Notes: generated by a model from the letters alone, not told the origin. 64,000 nucleotides of DNA from Streptococcus pneumoniae (GCF_001096185.1 NZ_CRPU01000002.1:62001-126000), one strand, 5' to 3'; counted from the stretch's first letter, positions 32,728 to 42,194 are shown. Numbers and translations are program-made.

Positions 32728-33357
32728 ATGGCAATCGAACTATTGACTCCCTTTACCAAGGTAGAGTTGGAGCCAGAAATCAAGAAGAAAAAACGTAAAC
32801 AAGTCGGGATTTTAGGGGGGAATTTTAACCCTGTTCACAATGCCCATCTCATTGTTGCGGATCAAGTGCGCCAGCAGTTGGGACTAGATCAAGTTCTGCT
32901 CATGCCTGAATACCAACCTCCTCATGTAGATAAAAAGGAAACAATCCCTGAACACCATCGTCTCAAGATGCTTGAGTTGGCGATTGAGGGGATTGAAGGT
33001 CTGGACATTGAAACTATTGAGTTGGAGCGCAAGGGTATTTCCTATACCTACGACACTATGAAGATTTTAACAGAGAAGAATCCAGATACGGATTATTACT
33101 TTATCATCGGGGCCGACATGGTGGACTACCTACCTAAGTGGTATAGAATTGATGAACTGGTTGACATGGTTCAGTTTGTGGGGGTTCAGCGCCCACGCTA
33201 CAAGGCTGGAACTTCTTACCCAGTTATCTGGGTGGATGTGCCTCTCATGGATATCTCGTCTAGCATGGTGCGTGACTTCCTTGCCCAAGGTCGGAAACCC
33301 AACTTTCTCCTACCTCAGCCTGTGCTAGACTATATCGAGAAGGAGGGGCTCTACTGA
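32728..33357 (+). CDS. nadD: Nicotinate-nucleotide adenylyltransferase
   Basis: NadD joins ATP and nicotinate mononucleotide in NAD synthesis. The 209-residue protein has the nucleotidyl-transferase motif [12 protein letters not shown] and the distal [11 protein letters not shown] (the ISSTxIR-type motif). A lysine-rich N-terminal extension of about 25 residues precedes the core, as is usual in streptococci. Its stop overlaps the yqeK start by one base. Confidence 0.95.
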   Translation: MAIELLTPFTKVELEPEIKKKKRKQVGILGGNFNPVHNAHLIVADQVRQQLGLDQVLLMPEYQPPHVDKKETIPEHHRLKMLELAIEGIEGLDIETIELERKGISYTYDTMKILTEKNPDTDYYFIIGADMVDYLPKWYRIDELVDMVQFVGVQRPRYKAGTSYPVIWVDVPLMDISSSMVRDFLAQGRKPNFLLPQPVLDYIEKEGLY

Positions 33358-33950
33358 TGGCATATCAAGACTATATCAACTGCTCCCGTGAGGCTTTGTT
33401 GGAAAAAATGGCAGAGCTTCTACCTGAAAAACGCTTAACCCATTGCTTGGGTGTAGAGCGTGCAGCCATAGAACTGGCCCAGCGATTTGGGGTCGATAGT
33501 GAGAAAGCAGGATTAGCAGGTCTTCTTCATGACTATGCTAAAAAGCTGTCAGATCAGGATTTTCTAGACTTGATTGACCGTTATCAACTGGATTCTGACC
33601 TCAAAAACTGGGGCAATAATGTCTGGCATGGTATGGTCGGAATTTACAAGATTCAGGAAGATTTGGATTTGCATGATTCAGAAATCCTGCGAGCCATTGA
33701 AATCCATACAGTTGGGGCTGGTCAGATGACAAGCCTAGATAAGGTTATCTATGTAGCAGACTATATCGAGCACAATCGTGCCTTTCCGGGAGTGGACCAG
33801 GCGCGTAAAATTGCAAGTCTATCGCTCAATAAGGCGGTGGCCTATGAAACAGCTCGAACCGTGGAGCATCTAGCTTATCAGGGATTCCCCATCTATCCCC
33901 AAACCCTTGAAACCTATAACGCCTTTGTGCACTATTTGAAAGAGGACTAA
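33357..33950 (+). CDS. yqeK: YqeK, HD-domain diadenosine tetraphosphatase
   Basis: A 197-residue HD-domain hydrolase; Firmicute YqeK proteins cleave Ap4A symmetrically. Metal ligands are H in [13 protein letters not shown] in [11 protein letters not shown], and later H residues in VWHGMVG and [10 protein letters not shown]. The ATG at 33357 shares its A with the nadD TGA (TGATG), so translation is coupled. Confidence 0.94.
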   Translation: MAYQDYINCSREALLEKMAELLPEKRLTHCLGVERAAIELAQRFGVDSEKAGLAGLLHDYAKKLSDQDFLDLIDRYQLDSDLKNWGNNVWHGMVGIYKIQEDLDLHDSEILRAIEIHTVGAGQMTSLDKVIYVADYIEHNRAFPGVDQARKIASLSLNKAVAYETARTVEHLAYQGFPIYPQTLETYNAFVHYLKED

Positions 33951-34304
<354 letters not shown>

Positions 34305-34310
34305 AAGGTG

Positions 34311-34341
34311 AACTCAGTTGTAGTCAACTGGGTTTCTTTGC
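34311..34341 (+). terminator. Terminator after rsfS
   Basis: AACTCAGTTG TAGT CAACTGGGTT followed by TCTTTG. Ten base pairs with one G-T. Confidence 0.75.
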
Positions 34342-34412
34342 TTATTTTAGAAAATTGATGGAAAGGTAAAGAGCGAGTGGTGTTTGCCATGGAGGCTCTT
34401 GGTATCATGATT

Positions 34413-35153
34413 ATGGCAACTTATGAAACCTTTGCGGCGGTCTATGATGCGGTCATGGATGACAGTTTATACGACAAATGGACTGATTTTTCTCTGCGTC
34501 ACTTGCCTAAGACCAAGGAGAGAAAGAAACTTTTGGAATTGGCTTGTGGGACAGGTATACAGTCTGTGCGCTTTTCTCAGGCTGGTTTTGATGTGACTGG
34601 ACTGGACTTGAGTGGGGATATGTTGAAGATTGCTGAGAAGAGAGCTTCTTCAGCTAAACAAAAGATTGACTTTATTGAAGGCAATATGCTGGATTTGTCC
34701 AAGGCAGGTCAATATGATTTTGTCACTTGTTATTCGGACTCAATCTGCTACATGCAGGATGAGGTGGAAGTAGGGGACGTCTTTAAGGAAGTCTATAATG
34801 CTCTCAACGAAGATGGTGTCTTTATCTTTGATGTGCATTCGACCTACCAGACAGATGAGGTCTTTCCAGGCTATTCTTACCATGAAAATGCGGAAGATTT
34901 TGCCATGCTCTGGGATACCTATGAGGATGAAGCGCCTCACTCCATCGTGCATGAGTTGACCTTCTTTATTAAGGAGGCTGACGGCTCCTTTAGTCGTCAC
35001 GATGAAGTGCATGAGGAGCGGACTTATGAGGTCTTGACCTATGATATTTTGCTGGAGCAGGCTGGATTTAAGTCTTTCAAACTCTATGCAGACTTTGAGG
35101 ACAAGGAACCGACAGAGACAAGTACCCGTTGGTTTTTTGTCGCGCAGAAGTAG
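34413..35153 (+). CDS. Class I SAM-dependent methyltransferase
   Basis: A 246-residue methyltransferase with SAM motif LLELACGTGIQSVRF, acidic loop GLDLSGDMLKIA and DFVTCYSDSICYM. Substrate unknown; it lies 9 bases before tmcAL, a pairing seen in other streptococci. The start could be 34407 or 34413; I prefer MATYETFAAVYDAVM at 34413 because that N-terminus is the family form, though GGAGG at 34391 is rather far upstream. Confidence 0.85.
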   Translation: MATYETFAAVYDAVMDDSLYDKWTDFSLRHLPKTKERKKLLELACGTGIQSVRFSQAGFDVTGLDLSGDMLKIAEKRASSAKQKIDFIEGNMLDLSKAGQYDFVTCYSDSICYMQDEVEVGDVFKEVYNALNEDGVFIFDVHSTYQTDEVFPGYSYHENAEDFAMLWDTYEDEAPHSIVHELTFFIKEADGSFSRHDEVHEERTYEVLTYDILLEQAGFKSFKLYADFEDKEPTETSTRWFFVAQK

Positions 35154-35162
35154 GAGATTAGC

Positions 35163-36260
35163 ATGACCATCACAGGTATTATCGCGGAGTTCAATCCTTT
35201 TCATAATGGCCATAAATACCTGCTGGAACAGGCAGAGGGACTGAAAATTGTTGCCATGTCAGGGAATTTCATGCAGCGTGGAGAGCCTGCTATTGTGGAT
35301 AAGTGGACAAGGGCCCAGATGGCGCTGGAAAATGGCGCAGACTTGGTAGTGGAATTGCCCTTTTTAGTCAGTGTTCAGGCAGCTGATTTCTTTGGTCAAG
35401 GAGCTGTGAATATCTTGGATCGCTTGGGCATTGATAGTCTAGTTTTTGGGACAGAGGAAGTTCGAGATTATCAGAAAATCGCTGACTTATGCACAGAGAA
35501 AGGTGCTGAGATGGAGAAATTTGTGGAAAATCTGCCTGATTCCCTTTCCTATCCCCAGAAAACCCAAGCTATGTGGAAGGAATTTGCTGGTCTTGATTTT
35601 TCAGGTAATACCCCCAATCATGTTCTTGCTCTGGCCTATGCCAAGGCGGTTGCAGGACGAAATATCAAGCTGCATCCGATTCAGCGTCAGGGGGCAGGTT
35701 ACCATTCTGTAAATAAAGATGTGGACTTTGCCTCGGCGACAGCCCTCCGTCAGCACCAAAGGGACAAAGATTTCTTGGAACGCTTTATGCCTTCTGTTGC
35801 CCTATTTGAGCAGGCCAGTAAGGTGAGCTGGGAAGACTATTTTCCCTTGCTCCGCTATCAAATCTTGTCCAATCCAGACCTAACCACTATCTGTCAGGTC
35901 AATCAGGAAATGGCAGTGCGCATCAAGGATGCCATCAAGACAGCCCAGTCTGTGGAAGACTTGGTTGAGGCGGTTGCGACCAAACGTTACACCAAGGCGC
36001 GTGTCAGACGCCTCTTGACCTATATCTTGGTGCAAGCTAGAGAAGGTGACTTGCCAGAAGCCATTCATGTCCTTGGATTTACCGAAAAAGGCAGACAACA
36101 TCTCAAGTCTCTGAAAGGACAGGTCCATCTAGTCAGCCGAATTGGCAAAGAACCTTGGGATGTCATGACTCAAAAGGCAGACCAGATTTACCAACTAGGA
36201 AATCCAAGTATAGCAGAACAGAATTTTGGAAGAGTACCGATTAGAATAGAAACAAACTAA
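35163..36260 (+). CDS. tmcAL: tRNA(Met) cytidine acetate ligase
   Basis: TmcAL forms acetyl-AMP and acetylates the wobble cytidine of elongator tRNA-Met. The 365-residue protein starts [20 protein letters not shown], with the nucleotidylyl-transferase HxGH motif (HNGH), followed by [20 protein letters not shown] and [14 protein letters not shown]. The stop codon lies within a terminator sequence that is repeated after yoeB. Confidence 0.93.
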   Translation: MTITGIIAEFNPFHNGHKYLLEQAEGLKIVAMSGNFMQRGEPAIVDKWTRAQMALENGADLVVELPFLVSVQAADFFGQGAVNILDRLGIDSLVFGTEEVRDYQKIADLCTEKGAEMEKFVENLPDSLSYPQKTQAMWKEFAGLDFSGNTPNHVLALAYAKAVAGRNIKLHPIQRQGAGYHSVNKDVDFASATALRQHQRDKDFLERFMPSVALFEQASKVSWEDYFPLLRYQILSNPDLTTICQVNQEMAVRIKDAIKTAQSVEDLVEAVATKRYTKARVRRLLTYILVQAREGDLPEAIHVLGFTEKGRQHLKSLKGQVHLVSRIGKEPWDVMTQKADQIYQLGNPSIAEQNFGRVPIRIETN

Positions 36261-36283
36261 GTCTACTGAAAAGTAGGCTTTTT
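36256..36283 (+). terminator. Terminator of tmcAL, left copy of a direct repeat
   Basis: GTCTACT GAAA AGTAGGC followed by five T. The 28-base unit, which begins at the gene stop codon, recurs at 36900-36927 with 26 of 28 bases identical. Confidence 0.85.
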
Positions 36284-36292
36284 GAGATTTTT

Positions 36293-36300
36293 TACGAATA
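36293..36300 (+). promoter_or_regulatory. Possible cin-box upstream of yefM
   Basis: TACGAATA preceded by a T-rich tract, matching the ComX box exactly. It is 92 bases before the yefM ATG and could add competence control to the toxin-antitoxin operon. A chance 8-base match in an AT-rich 64 kb window is quite possible. Confidence 0.35.
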
Positions 36301-36319
36301 AATAGATAGAAAAGAAAAT

Positions 36320-36361
36320 CTTGTACAAGTTCCTGACAATTTCTTTCTTTTTGTGTATAAT
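36320..36361 (+). promoter_or_regulatory. yefM-yoeB promoter and operator
   Basis: CTGACA (36333-36338), 17-base spacer, TATAAT (36356-36361). The palindrome CTTGTACAAG (36320-36329), with the TGTACA core bound by YefM-family antitoxins, lies just upstream of the -35. No BOX-derived second promoter, as described for some pneumococcal strains, is present. Confidence 0.82.
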
Positions 36362-36391
36362 AGTGGAAAAGAGGTAAAACGAGGTATGGTT

Positions 36392-36646
36392 ATGGAAGCA
36401 GTTCTTTACTCAACGTTCCGAAATCATTTAAAAGACTACATGAAGAAGGTAAACGATGAATTTGAGCCTTTGACGGTGGTCAATAAAAATCCAGACGAGG
36501 ACATTGTAGTTCTTTCAAAGAGCGAATGGGACAGTATTCAGGAAACCTTGAGAATCGCTCAAAATAAGGAGTTATCAGACAAGGTTTTGCGAGGAATGGC
36601 TCAAGTCCGTGCTGGAAGCACTCAAGTCCATGTTATTGAGGAGTGA
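36392..36646 (+). CDS. yefM: YefM antitoxin
   Basis: An 84-residue Phd/YefM antitoxin that neutralises YoeB and represses the operon. The N-terminal part (MEAVLYSTFRNHLKDYMKKV) is the DNA-binding fold; the C-terminal part (ELSDKVLRGMAQVRAGSTQV) wraps the toxin. I use ATG 36392, with GAGG 7 bases upstream; 36386 would add two residues. Three bases separate it from yoeB. This pair is characterised in S. pneumoniae. Confidence 0.95.
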   Translation: MEAVLYSTFRNHLKDYMKKVNDEFEPLTVVNKNPDEDIVVLSKSEWDSIQETLRIAQNKELSDKVLRGMAQVRAGSTQVHVIEE

Positions 36647-36649
36647 GGA

Positions 36650-36904
36650 ATGCTGCTCAAGTTTACAGTAGATGCCTGGGCAGATTATTGCTACTGGCAA
36701 ACTCAGGACAAGAAAACGTTAAAAAGAATCAATAAACTAATCAAGGATATTCAACGTGATCCCTTTACAGGAATAGGTAAGCCAGAACCACTCAAGTATG
36801 ACTACCAAGGAGCCTGGTCTCGTCGCATTGACGCAGAAAATCGCTTGATTTATATGATGGATGGAGATAGCGTGGCTTTCTTGTCCTTTAAAGATCATTA
36901 CTAA
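36650..36904 (+). CDS. yoeB: YoeB toxin (ribosome-dependent mRNA interferase)
   Basis: An 84-residue RelE-fold toxin that cleaves mRNA in the ribosomal A site. Conserved features are WADYCYWQTQDKKTLKRINK, DPFTGIGKPEPLKY, the catalytic region SRRIDAENRLIY and the C-terminal SFKDHY with its histidine and tyrosine. All expected catalytic residues are present, so it should be active. Confidence 0.95.
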   Translation: MLLKFTVDAWADYCYWQTQDKKTLKRINKLIKDIQRDPFTGIGKPEPLKYDYQGAWSRRIDAENRLIYMMDGDSVAFLSFKDHY

Positions 36905-36927
36905 GTCTACTGCGAAGTAGGCTTTTT
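36900..36927 (+). terminator. Terminator of yefM-yoeB, right copy of a direct repeat
   Basis: GTCTACT GCGA AGTAGGC followed by five T. Repeats the tmcAL terminator 644 bases downstream, again beginning at a stop codon. Confidence 0.85.
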
Positions 36928-37074
36928 ATTTTTTAAATTTTTATTAGTAAGTTTAAGATAAAGTTTTTTGGAAAATGACAGAAGCCCTAGTACAAAAGAC
37001 AAAAACTCAGTAAAGAAATTTAGTATATGAACTTCGATCTTTACCCTTGAATACGCTTTATAACTCGTATTTTG

Positions 37075-37083
37075 TGGTATAAT
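37075..37083 (+). promoter_or_regulatory. Extended -10 promoter of the hsd operon
   Basis: TGG TATAAT (-10 at 37078-37083), 36 bases before the hsdM ATG. No good -35 is seen at the right distance, as is common for extended -10 promoters in streptococci. Confidence 0.6.
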
Positions 37084-37119
37084 GAAGAGAATTGTTAATA
37101 ATAAAAACAGGGGAAGTAA

Positions 37120-39228
37120 ATGTCTAATTTCAAAGAAAAATTACCACTATTCCAAGCAAATGACATCCAAATCTCTAATGATGTCAATACGGTTTGGTCT
37201 ATCGCTAACACTCTTAGAGGAGCTTATCGAGCAGATAAGTATCGCGATGTCATTATTCCAATGTTTGTCCTGACTCGTTTAGAGGCTGCCTTGCTGCCAA
37301 CCAAGGATCAGGTGGTAGCACAATACAAAGCAAATCCCAATACACCTGAGAAAGTGTTGGAGAAACTTTCAGGCTATCGTTACTACAATGTTAGTCCTTT
37401 TACGTTGGAAAATCTTCAAAACGATCCAAATGCAATCGAGGAGAATTTTATAGCCTATCTGGATGGCTATTCTTGTCGTGTCAAGGATATCATTGAAAAC
37501 CTAAAATTTAAAGAGCAAGTCCGTACCCTAGCCCAGAGTGGTCGCCTTTTCACGGTTATTAAAAAGTTCTCTCAAATTGATTTATCTCCAAGTTCAGTTG
37601 ACTCTATGCGTATGGGATACATGTTTGAGGATATCATCCGTCGATTTTCTGAAAATGAGGAAGCGGGGTCTCACTATACCCCTCGTGAAGTTATTGCTCT
37701 GATGGTCAACCTTCTCTTGATTGAGGCAGACGAAGAACTTTTTGTTGATAAAAAAGAGTTGAAAATACTAGACATGGCGGCTGGAACTGGGGGAATGCTG
37801 GCTACAGCTAAAAGCTATATCCGTCAGTTGAATACAGGAGCCACTGTCCGTCTCTTTGGTCAGGAAGTTTTGCCTGAAACCTTTGGGATTGGTCGTGCAG
37901 ATATGCTAATTCGTCAGGAAGACTCGGACTATTTTGTGAAGGTGGATACTTTAAAAGATCCAGATCCTTTCCCAGATACTAAGATGAGCTTTGTCATCGC
38001 TAACCCTCCCTTCGGTCAAGCTTGGGGTGGTAAGGATGCGGATGATGGGGTTGAGGATGCAGTTAAGAAAGATTATCAACTCTTTGATAAAACAGAAGGT
38101 CGTCAAGGTCGTTTTGTTGCGACTCCAGGAACTGGAGATGCTCAACTACTCTTCCATCTTCATGCTCTTGCAAAATTAGAAGAAAATGGTCGTGCAGCCA
38201 TCATTTCAAATGGGTCTCCCCTCTTTTCAGGTGGGACATCATCGGGAGAAAGTCAGATTCGCCGTTATATCCTTGAGAATGATTTGCTAGAAGCTATAGT
38301 CGCCCTTCCAGGTCAATTTTTCTATAACACAGGAATTGGGATTTATATCTGGATTTATAATAAAAACAAGTCTCCTGAGCGCCAGAACAAGGTTCAGTTT
38401 ATCGATGCGACGGAGGAGTTTATTCCTCTACGTAAATCTCTAGGTCAAAAACGCCGTGAGTTGTCCCAAGATAATATCCGTCAGATCCTTCGCTGGTACG
38501 ATGATTTTCAAGAAAATGACCATGTAAAAATCTTTGACAATCAAGAGTTTCTCTATCGAGAGTTTACAGTTATGCAACCTCTGCAACGTCGTGGCCATAT
38601 AAGCGAAGAAACAATTGAGAAAGCGAAAAGCGTTCCTTTCCTAGCTAAACTATTTGATGAATACAAGTACCAAGAATTACTAGAGATGGAACCACGTTCA
38701 GCCAAGGATGAGAAAAAATTACAGGACTTTGTAGCTGGCAAGACCAAGCAAGAAGCTATCCTGACAGCTCTTTCTAAGGGAAGCTCTGACAAGACTTATC
38801 CTAACTTTGAGAACTTTGTCCAAGTCATCAAGGACTTGCTGGGAGAGTTTAAGCTTACGCCTGCCAATGTCAATGCGCTAGCCTTAGCTATGAGTGAAAT
38901 GGACAAAACAGCAGAAGTTATCCGAACCAAGAGGAAAGACAAGGCAAATGAGATTGCCGATGGGATTGTCTATGATAAGACAACCAAGGACAGTGAAATC
39001 GTTAAGCTGACAGAGGATGTGGAAACCTACTTTGCGCGTGAGGTCTATCCCCATGTACCTGACGCCCACTACTGGTTTGATGAGGAAAAAGGCTATGGAG
39101 CAGAGATTCCTTTTACCCGCTATTTCTATCAATACCAAGCACCAGAAAGTGCAGAAAAGCTCTTGGCAGAGTTTTATGACTTGGAAGCAGAATTACAGAC
39201 TCTCTTGGAGGAACTCAAACATGACTAG
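37120..39228 (+). CDS. hsdM: Type I restriction-modification DNA methyltransferase subunit
   Basis: HsdM methylates adenine at the N6 position within the sequence chosen by HsdS. The 702-residue protein has an N-terminal HsdM_N helical region, the SAM motif LDMAAGTGGMLATAK (D218) and the catalytic NPPF at residues 295-298 (VIANPPFGQAWGG). It is about 200 residues longer than common HsdM proteins; the extra C-terminal part (after about 480) is charged and helical. GGGGAAG precedes the ATG. It overlaps hsdS by 8 bases. Confidence 0.95.
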   Translation: MSNFKEKLPLFQANDIQISNDVNTVWSIANTLRGAYRADKYRDVIIPMFVLTRLEAALLPTKDQVVAQYKANPNTPEKVLEKLSGYRYYNVSPFTLENLQNDPNAIEENFIAYLDGYSCRVKDIIENLKFKEQVRTLAQSGRLFTVIKKFSQIDLSPSSVDSMRMGYMFEDIIRRFSENEEAGSHYTPREVIALMVNLLLIEADEELFVDKKELKILDMAAGTGGMLATAKSYIRQLNTGATVRLFGQEVLPETFGIGRADMLIRQEDSDYFVKVDTLKDPDPFPDTKMSFVIANPPFGQAWGGKDADDGVEDAVKKDYQLFDKTEGRQGRFVATPGTGDAQLLFHLHALAKLEENGRAAIISNGSPLFSGGTSSGESQIRRYILENDLLEAIVALPGQFFYNTGIGIYIWIYNKNKSPERQNKVQFIDATEEFIPLRKSLGQKRRELSQDNIRQILRWYDDFQENDHVKIFDNQEFLYREFTVMQPLQRRGHISEETIEKAKSVPFLAKLFDEYKYQELLEMEPRSAKDEKKLQDFVAGKTKQEAILTALSKGSSDKTYPNFENFVQVIKDLLGEFKLTPANVNALALAMSEMDKTAEVIRTKRKDKANEIADGIVYDKTTKDSEIVKLTEDVETYFAREVYPHVPDAHYWFDEEKGYGAEIPFTRYFYQYQAPESAEKLLAEFYDLEAELQTLLEELKHD

Positions 39229-40492
39229 GATGAAAGAGAGTGGTATCGACTGGATCGGACAGATACCAGAAGAGTGGGAGATGTCTAAAATAAGATATTT
39301 AGTAACTACTAGAAGTGAAAAAAGAATAACAGACTCTTCTGTACCTTATATAGGATTAGAAAATATAGAAAGTCAAACTGGGAAATTTGTTAAAACTGGT
39401 ATACAAGTTGATAAGAGTGAAAATATTGTAGTCGAAATTGGAGATGTTTTATTTGGGAAGTTAAGACCATATTTAAGAAAATATTGGCGAGCCACATTCA
39501 CTTCAACGGTTAGCTCAGAATTTCTTGTATTTCAATCTTCAGAATTAGATATGAATTTTTTATACTATGCTATTCAAAGTGATAGTTTTATTGAAGAAGT
39601 TAATACTTCAACTTATGGTAGTAAAATGCCTAGAGCAAGTTGGGAATATATAAAAAATATGAGAATTGCTTTTCCAACAAGTCTTGTTGAACAACAAAAA
39701 ATTGCTGATTTCCTAGACAAGAAAACAGCTCAGTTAGATAAGGTTAAAGCCCTATTGGAAGAGCAGATTCAAAAACTCAGAGACTACCGCGCTAGCTTGA
39801 TTTATGAAACGGTCACAAAAGGACTGGATAAAACAGTTCCTATGAAGGATTCAGGAATCGACTGGATCGGACAGGTGCCTCAAGGGTGGGGAGTGAATCG
39901 ACTAAAGTACCTGGCAAATAAAATTGGAAGTGGTAAGACTCCATTGGGAGGATCTGAAATTTTTGAAGAAACGGGAATATTATTTATACGAAGTCAAAAT
40001 ATTTATAATGGATTAATACTTTTAGAAGATAAAGCAACTTATATTAATAGAAATATTCATCAACAGATGATTGGAACTTGCGTTAAAAAAAATGATATTT
40101 TATTAAATATAACAGGAGCTTCTATTGGAAGAGTAGCAAAATATGATTTAGATATAGAGGCAAATGTTAATCAACATGTTTGCATTATTAGAAGTAATAG
40201 GTATGTATTACCAGATTATTTAATGTATTTTATTATGTCTGAATTCGGACAGTTTATGATTAAAACTCATCAAATTAGCGGAAATAGGGAAGGATTGAGT
40301 TTTGAGAATATTGGAAATTTTAAAATAATTGCTCCAGGATTAGACTATCAGTATGAAATTAGTCAGTATTTAAACAAAAAAATGTTGACAATTAATCAGA
40401 TGATAAAAACAAAAGAGCAACAAATTGAAAATATTAATAAACAACGACAAACTCTTATTTATGATTATGTAACAGGGAAGAGGAGGGTGTAG
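39221..40492 (+). CDS. hsdS: Type I restriction-modification specificity subunit
   Basis: HsdS recognises the bipartite DNA target. The 423 residues contain two target-recognition domains, each opened by nearly the same motif: MKESGIDWIGQIPEEWEMSK (residue 4 on) and MKDSGIDWIGQVPQGW (about residue 208). Each is followed by a helical spacer (ADFLDKKTAQLDKVKALLEE and SQYLNKKMLTINQMIKTKEQ). I chose ATG 39221, with GGAGGA 8 bases upstream, over the much longer frame overlapping hsdM. The two recognition domains are AT-rich compared with the spacers, as expected from exchange between strains. Confidence 0.94.
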   Translation: MTRMKESGIDWIGQIPEEWEMSKIRYLVTTRSEKRITDSSVPYIGLENIESQTGKFVKTGIQVDKSENIVVEIGDVLFGKLRPYLRKYWRATFTSTVSSEFLVFQSSELDMNFLYYAIQSDSFIEEVNTSTYGSKMPRASWEYIKNMRIAFPTSLVEQQKIADFLDKKTAQLDKVKALLEEQIQKLRDYRASLIYETVTKGLDKTVPMKDSGIDWIGQVPQGWGVNRLKYLANKIGSGKTPLGGSEIFEETGILFIRSQNIYNGLILLEDKATYINRNIHQQMIGTCVKKNDILLNITGASIGRVAKYDLDIEANVNQHVCIIRSNRYVLPDYLMYFIMSEFGQFMIKTHQISGNREGLSFENIGNFKIIAPGLDYQYEISQYLNKKMLTINQMIKTKEQQIENINKQRQTLIYDYVTGKRRV

Positions 40493-40493
40493 G

Positions 40494-41135
40494 ATGTTTT
40501 TTGGGACAAACTTTTTATTTAAGATATGTTATTTTTGGACGGCAATGCTTCCTGCATATATCATTATTTTATTAAAGAAACACGATGAGCTAAAATGTTT
40601 AAGTTTAAACTTTTTTAATATTTCAATTTCTATAGAAGCAATTTTATTGCCTGTATTCATAATTTTTACTTTATTTTCTCTTTTCTATTTACTCTGTAAG
40701 ATAAAAAGAACAGAAGAGAGGAAAACAGGGCAACTAGAAATAACAATAAATTTTAATGTAGAAAAAGATAAAAACGATACGGTGGATAATTATGGATTTT
40801 ATACTGTTAATCCAAATTTAATGGAATATCTATTGAGTATTGTAGTTACTTCGGGGATTACATCATTAGATTTATCTCAATCTTTGTATATTCAACTTTT
40901 TATTTTTGTTGTTGTTCAAATTTTATTATTGCTATATGTATTAAATAGTAGTGATCCTATTCCTAATTTATTATTAGTGATATGTAGAAAAGATATTGTA
41001 TCTGTTGAGGATAAATTATTTATAATATGCGATAGAAGTATATTGAAACAAAGATTATATGGTTTTAAAAAAATAATACCATTTTCATCTAGAGATGCCA
41101 GAAATAGATTATTTGTGTTTAAAAAGGAAGGATAA
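40494..41135 (+). CDS. Membrane protein of a probable defence pair, KwaA-like
   Basis: A 213-residue protein with four predicted membrane spans in two pairs (about residues 8-26, 46-68, 112-128 and 133-155), a cytosolic or outer loop FNVEKDKNDTVDNYGFYTVNP between the pairs and a charged C-terminal tail. This topology, the FYTVNP and DPIPNLLL segments, and the partner gene suggest a KwaA-like protein of the Kiwa anti-phage system, which senses phage at the membrane. It follows hsdS by one base and precedes its partner by 9. GC is low: hand counts of two 60-base lines (40501 and 40861) give 32% and 22%. Resemblance is from memory, not from a search. Confidence 0.45.
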   Translation: MFFGTNFLFKICYFWTAMLPAYIIILLKKHDELKCLSLNFFNISISIEAILLPVFIIFTLFSLFYLLCKIKRTEERKTGQLEITINFNVEKDKNDTVDNYGFYTVNPNLMEYLLSIVVTSGITSLDLSQSLYIQLFIFVVVQILLLLYVLNSSDPIPNLLLVICRKDIVSVEDKLFIICDRSILKQRLYGFKKIIPFSSRDARNRLFVFKKEG

Positions 41136-41144
41136 TTATTTTAT

Positions 41145-42194
41145 ATGCAAGAATTAAAAAATATATACTTGATTGCATGGAAGAACCAAAAGTTTTTTGA
41201 CAGGAATGATAATCCAATTGGTAGCATTTTATTGCCAGATCAAACGGCAGAGTTTTCTAAGATATGGAATAATATGAAATTTGGAGATTTTGCTACTTAC
41301 GAGGAAGCAAAAGAGGGACTAGAAGAGTTTTCGGGAGGTATTATAAAGCAAAGTGTTCCTTATAGACAGAACTTAAATTCCAATCAAAATAGTTATTTTA
41401 AGGAAGAATTTGAAATCCTATCTAATATACGTCGAGCAACAACAATGCCAACGGCAAGAGCGTCGAATGTAACTAGTGAAGGTGGTGATGAGGACTTAAG
41501 TGGTTTTCGATTTTATGTACTAGAGTCTAGCGATGACAACGAGCAAACTACAGTGTATCATTTCGCAAGATTTAGGCCGAGATATCATATATTGAAAAAT
41601 AAAAACCTACTTCGTACTCATCTAGAGACTATAGATACCATCCATTCTAATGCCTCCTTCTCTTTAGATTCAGTGATTTTGATAGAGTCGTCAGTATTTG
41701 CATCTGCAATTTACACTGAAAATGACTCAGAAACTAATATACAAATTTTTGTTCATAAACCAGAAGAATATGAAAATGCTTTTGTTTTAAAAAATTCATA
41801 TTTTGAATATGCCAAAAAAACTTTTGATAGATTTAGAACTAATGATGTTACTGTTAAAAGAACTATTTCTATGCAGGGAGTTTCTGTAAATTGGAATGAT
41901 GAAGAATTTAATCCAAATGAATTTTTTAATCAAAAAAATGTTAATATTGCTAAAAAATTTGCTAGAGATTCAGAAGATGATAAAAATTATGGTATTAATC
42001 GAATCGTAGAGGCTAATGACAAATTGGAAAATAATGTTAGGAAAGGTAATAAACCTCTGGAAGTACTAAAGTCAGAAGAGGGAATTGTTGTAGGATTGTT
42101 AGTAAATGAATCTTCAGTAGCGACACTTGCAGCTATAATGGATGGGCAAATTTGGACTAATGAAATCCATCAGGAGACACAAACAAACATTTAA
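41145..42194 (+). CDS. Soluble partner of a probable defence pair, KwaB/DUF4868-like
   Basis: A 349-residue soluble protein without signal peptide or membrane span. Segments such as DSVILIESSVFASAIY, IQIFVHKPEEYENAFVLKNS, YFEYAKKTFDRF and NVNIAKKFARDSEDDKNYGI recall the DUF4868 domain of KwaB, the DNA-binding effector of Kiwa, which is about 315 residues. No nuclease or NTPase motif is visible. Codon use and AT-richness match the preceding membrane gene and differ from hsdM and hsdR, so the two probably arrived together. Alternative: an unrelated two-gene phage-exclusion module. Confidence 0.45.
   Translation: MQELKNIYLIAWKNQKFFDRNDNPIGSILLPDQTAEFSKIWNNMKFGDFATYEEAKEGLEEFSGGIIKQSVPYRQNLNSNQNSYFKEEFEILSNIRRATTMPTARASNVTSEGGDEDLSGFRFYVLESSDDNEQTTVYHFARFRPRYHILKNKNLLRTHLETIDTIHSNASFSLDSVILIESSVFASAIYTENDSETNIQIFVHKPEEYENAFVLKNSYFEYAKKTFDRFRTNDVTVKRTISMQGVSVNWNDEEFNPNEFFNQKNVNIAKKFARDSEDDKNYGINRIVEANDKLENNVRKGNKPLEVLKSEEGIVVGLLVNESSVATLAAIMDGQIWTNEIHQETQTNI

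Noticed and set aside
39221-40492. Phase-variable (inverting) hsdS locus
   Set aside because: There is one hsdS only, no second partial hsdS copy, no inverted repeats and no recombinase gene. The repeats found are direct, so inversion as in the known pneumococcal ivr locus is not supported.
40494-42194. PrrC-type anticodon nuclease inserted in the hsd operon
   Set aside because: The inserted genes encode a four-span membrane protein and a soluble protein without the ABC-type ATPase motifs of PrrC.
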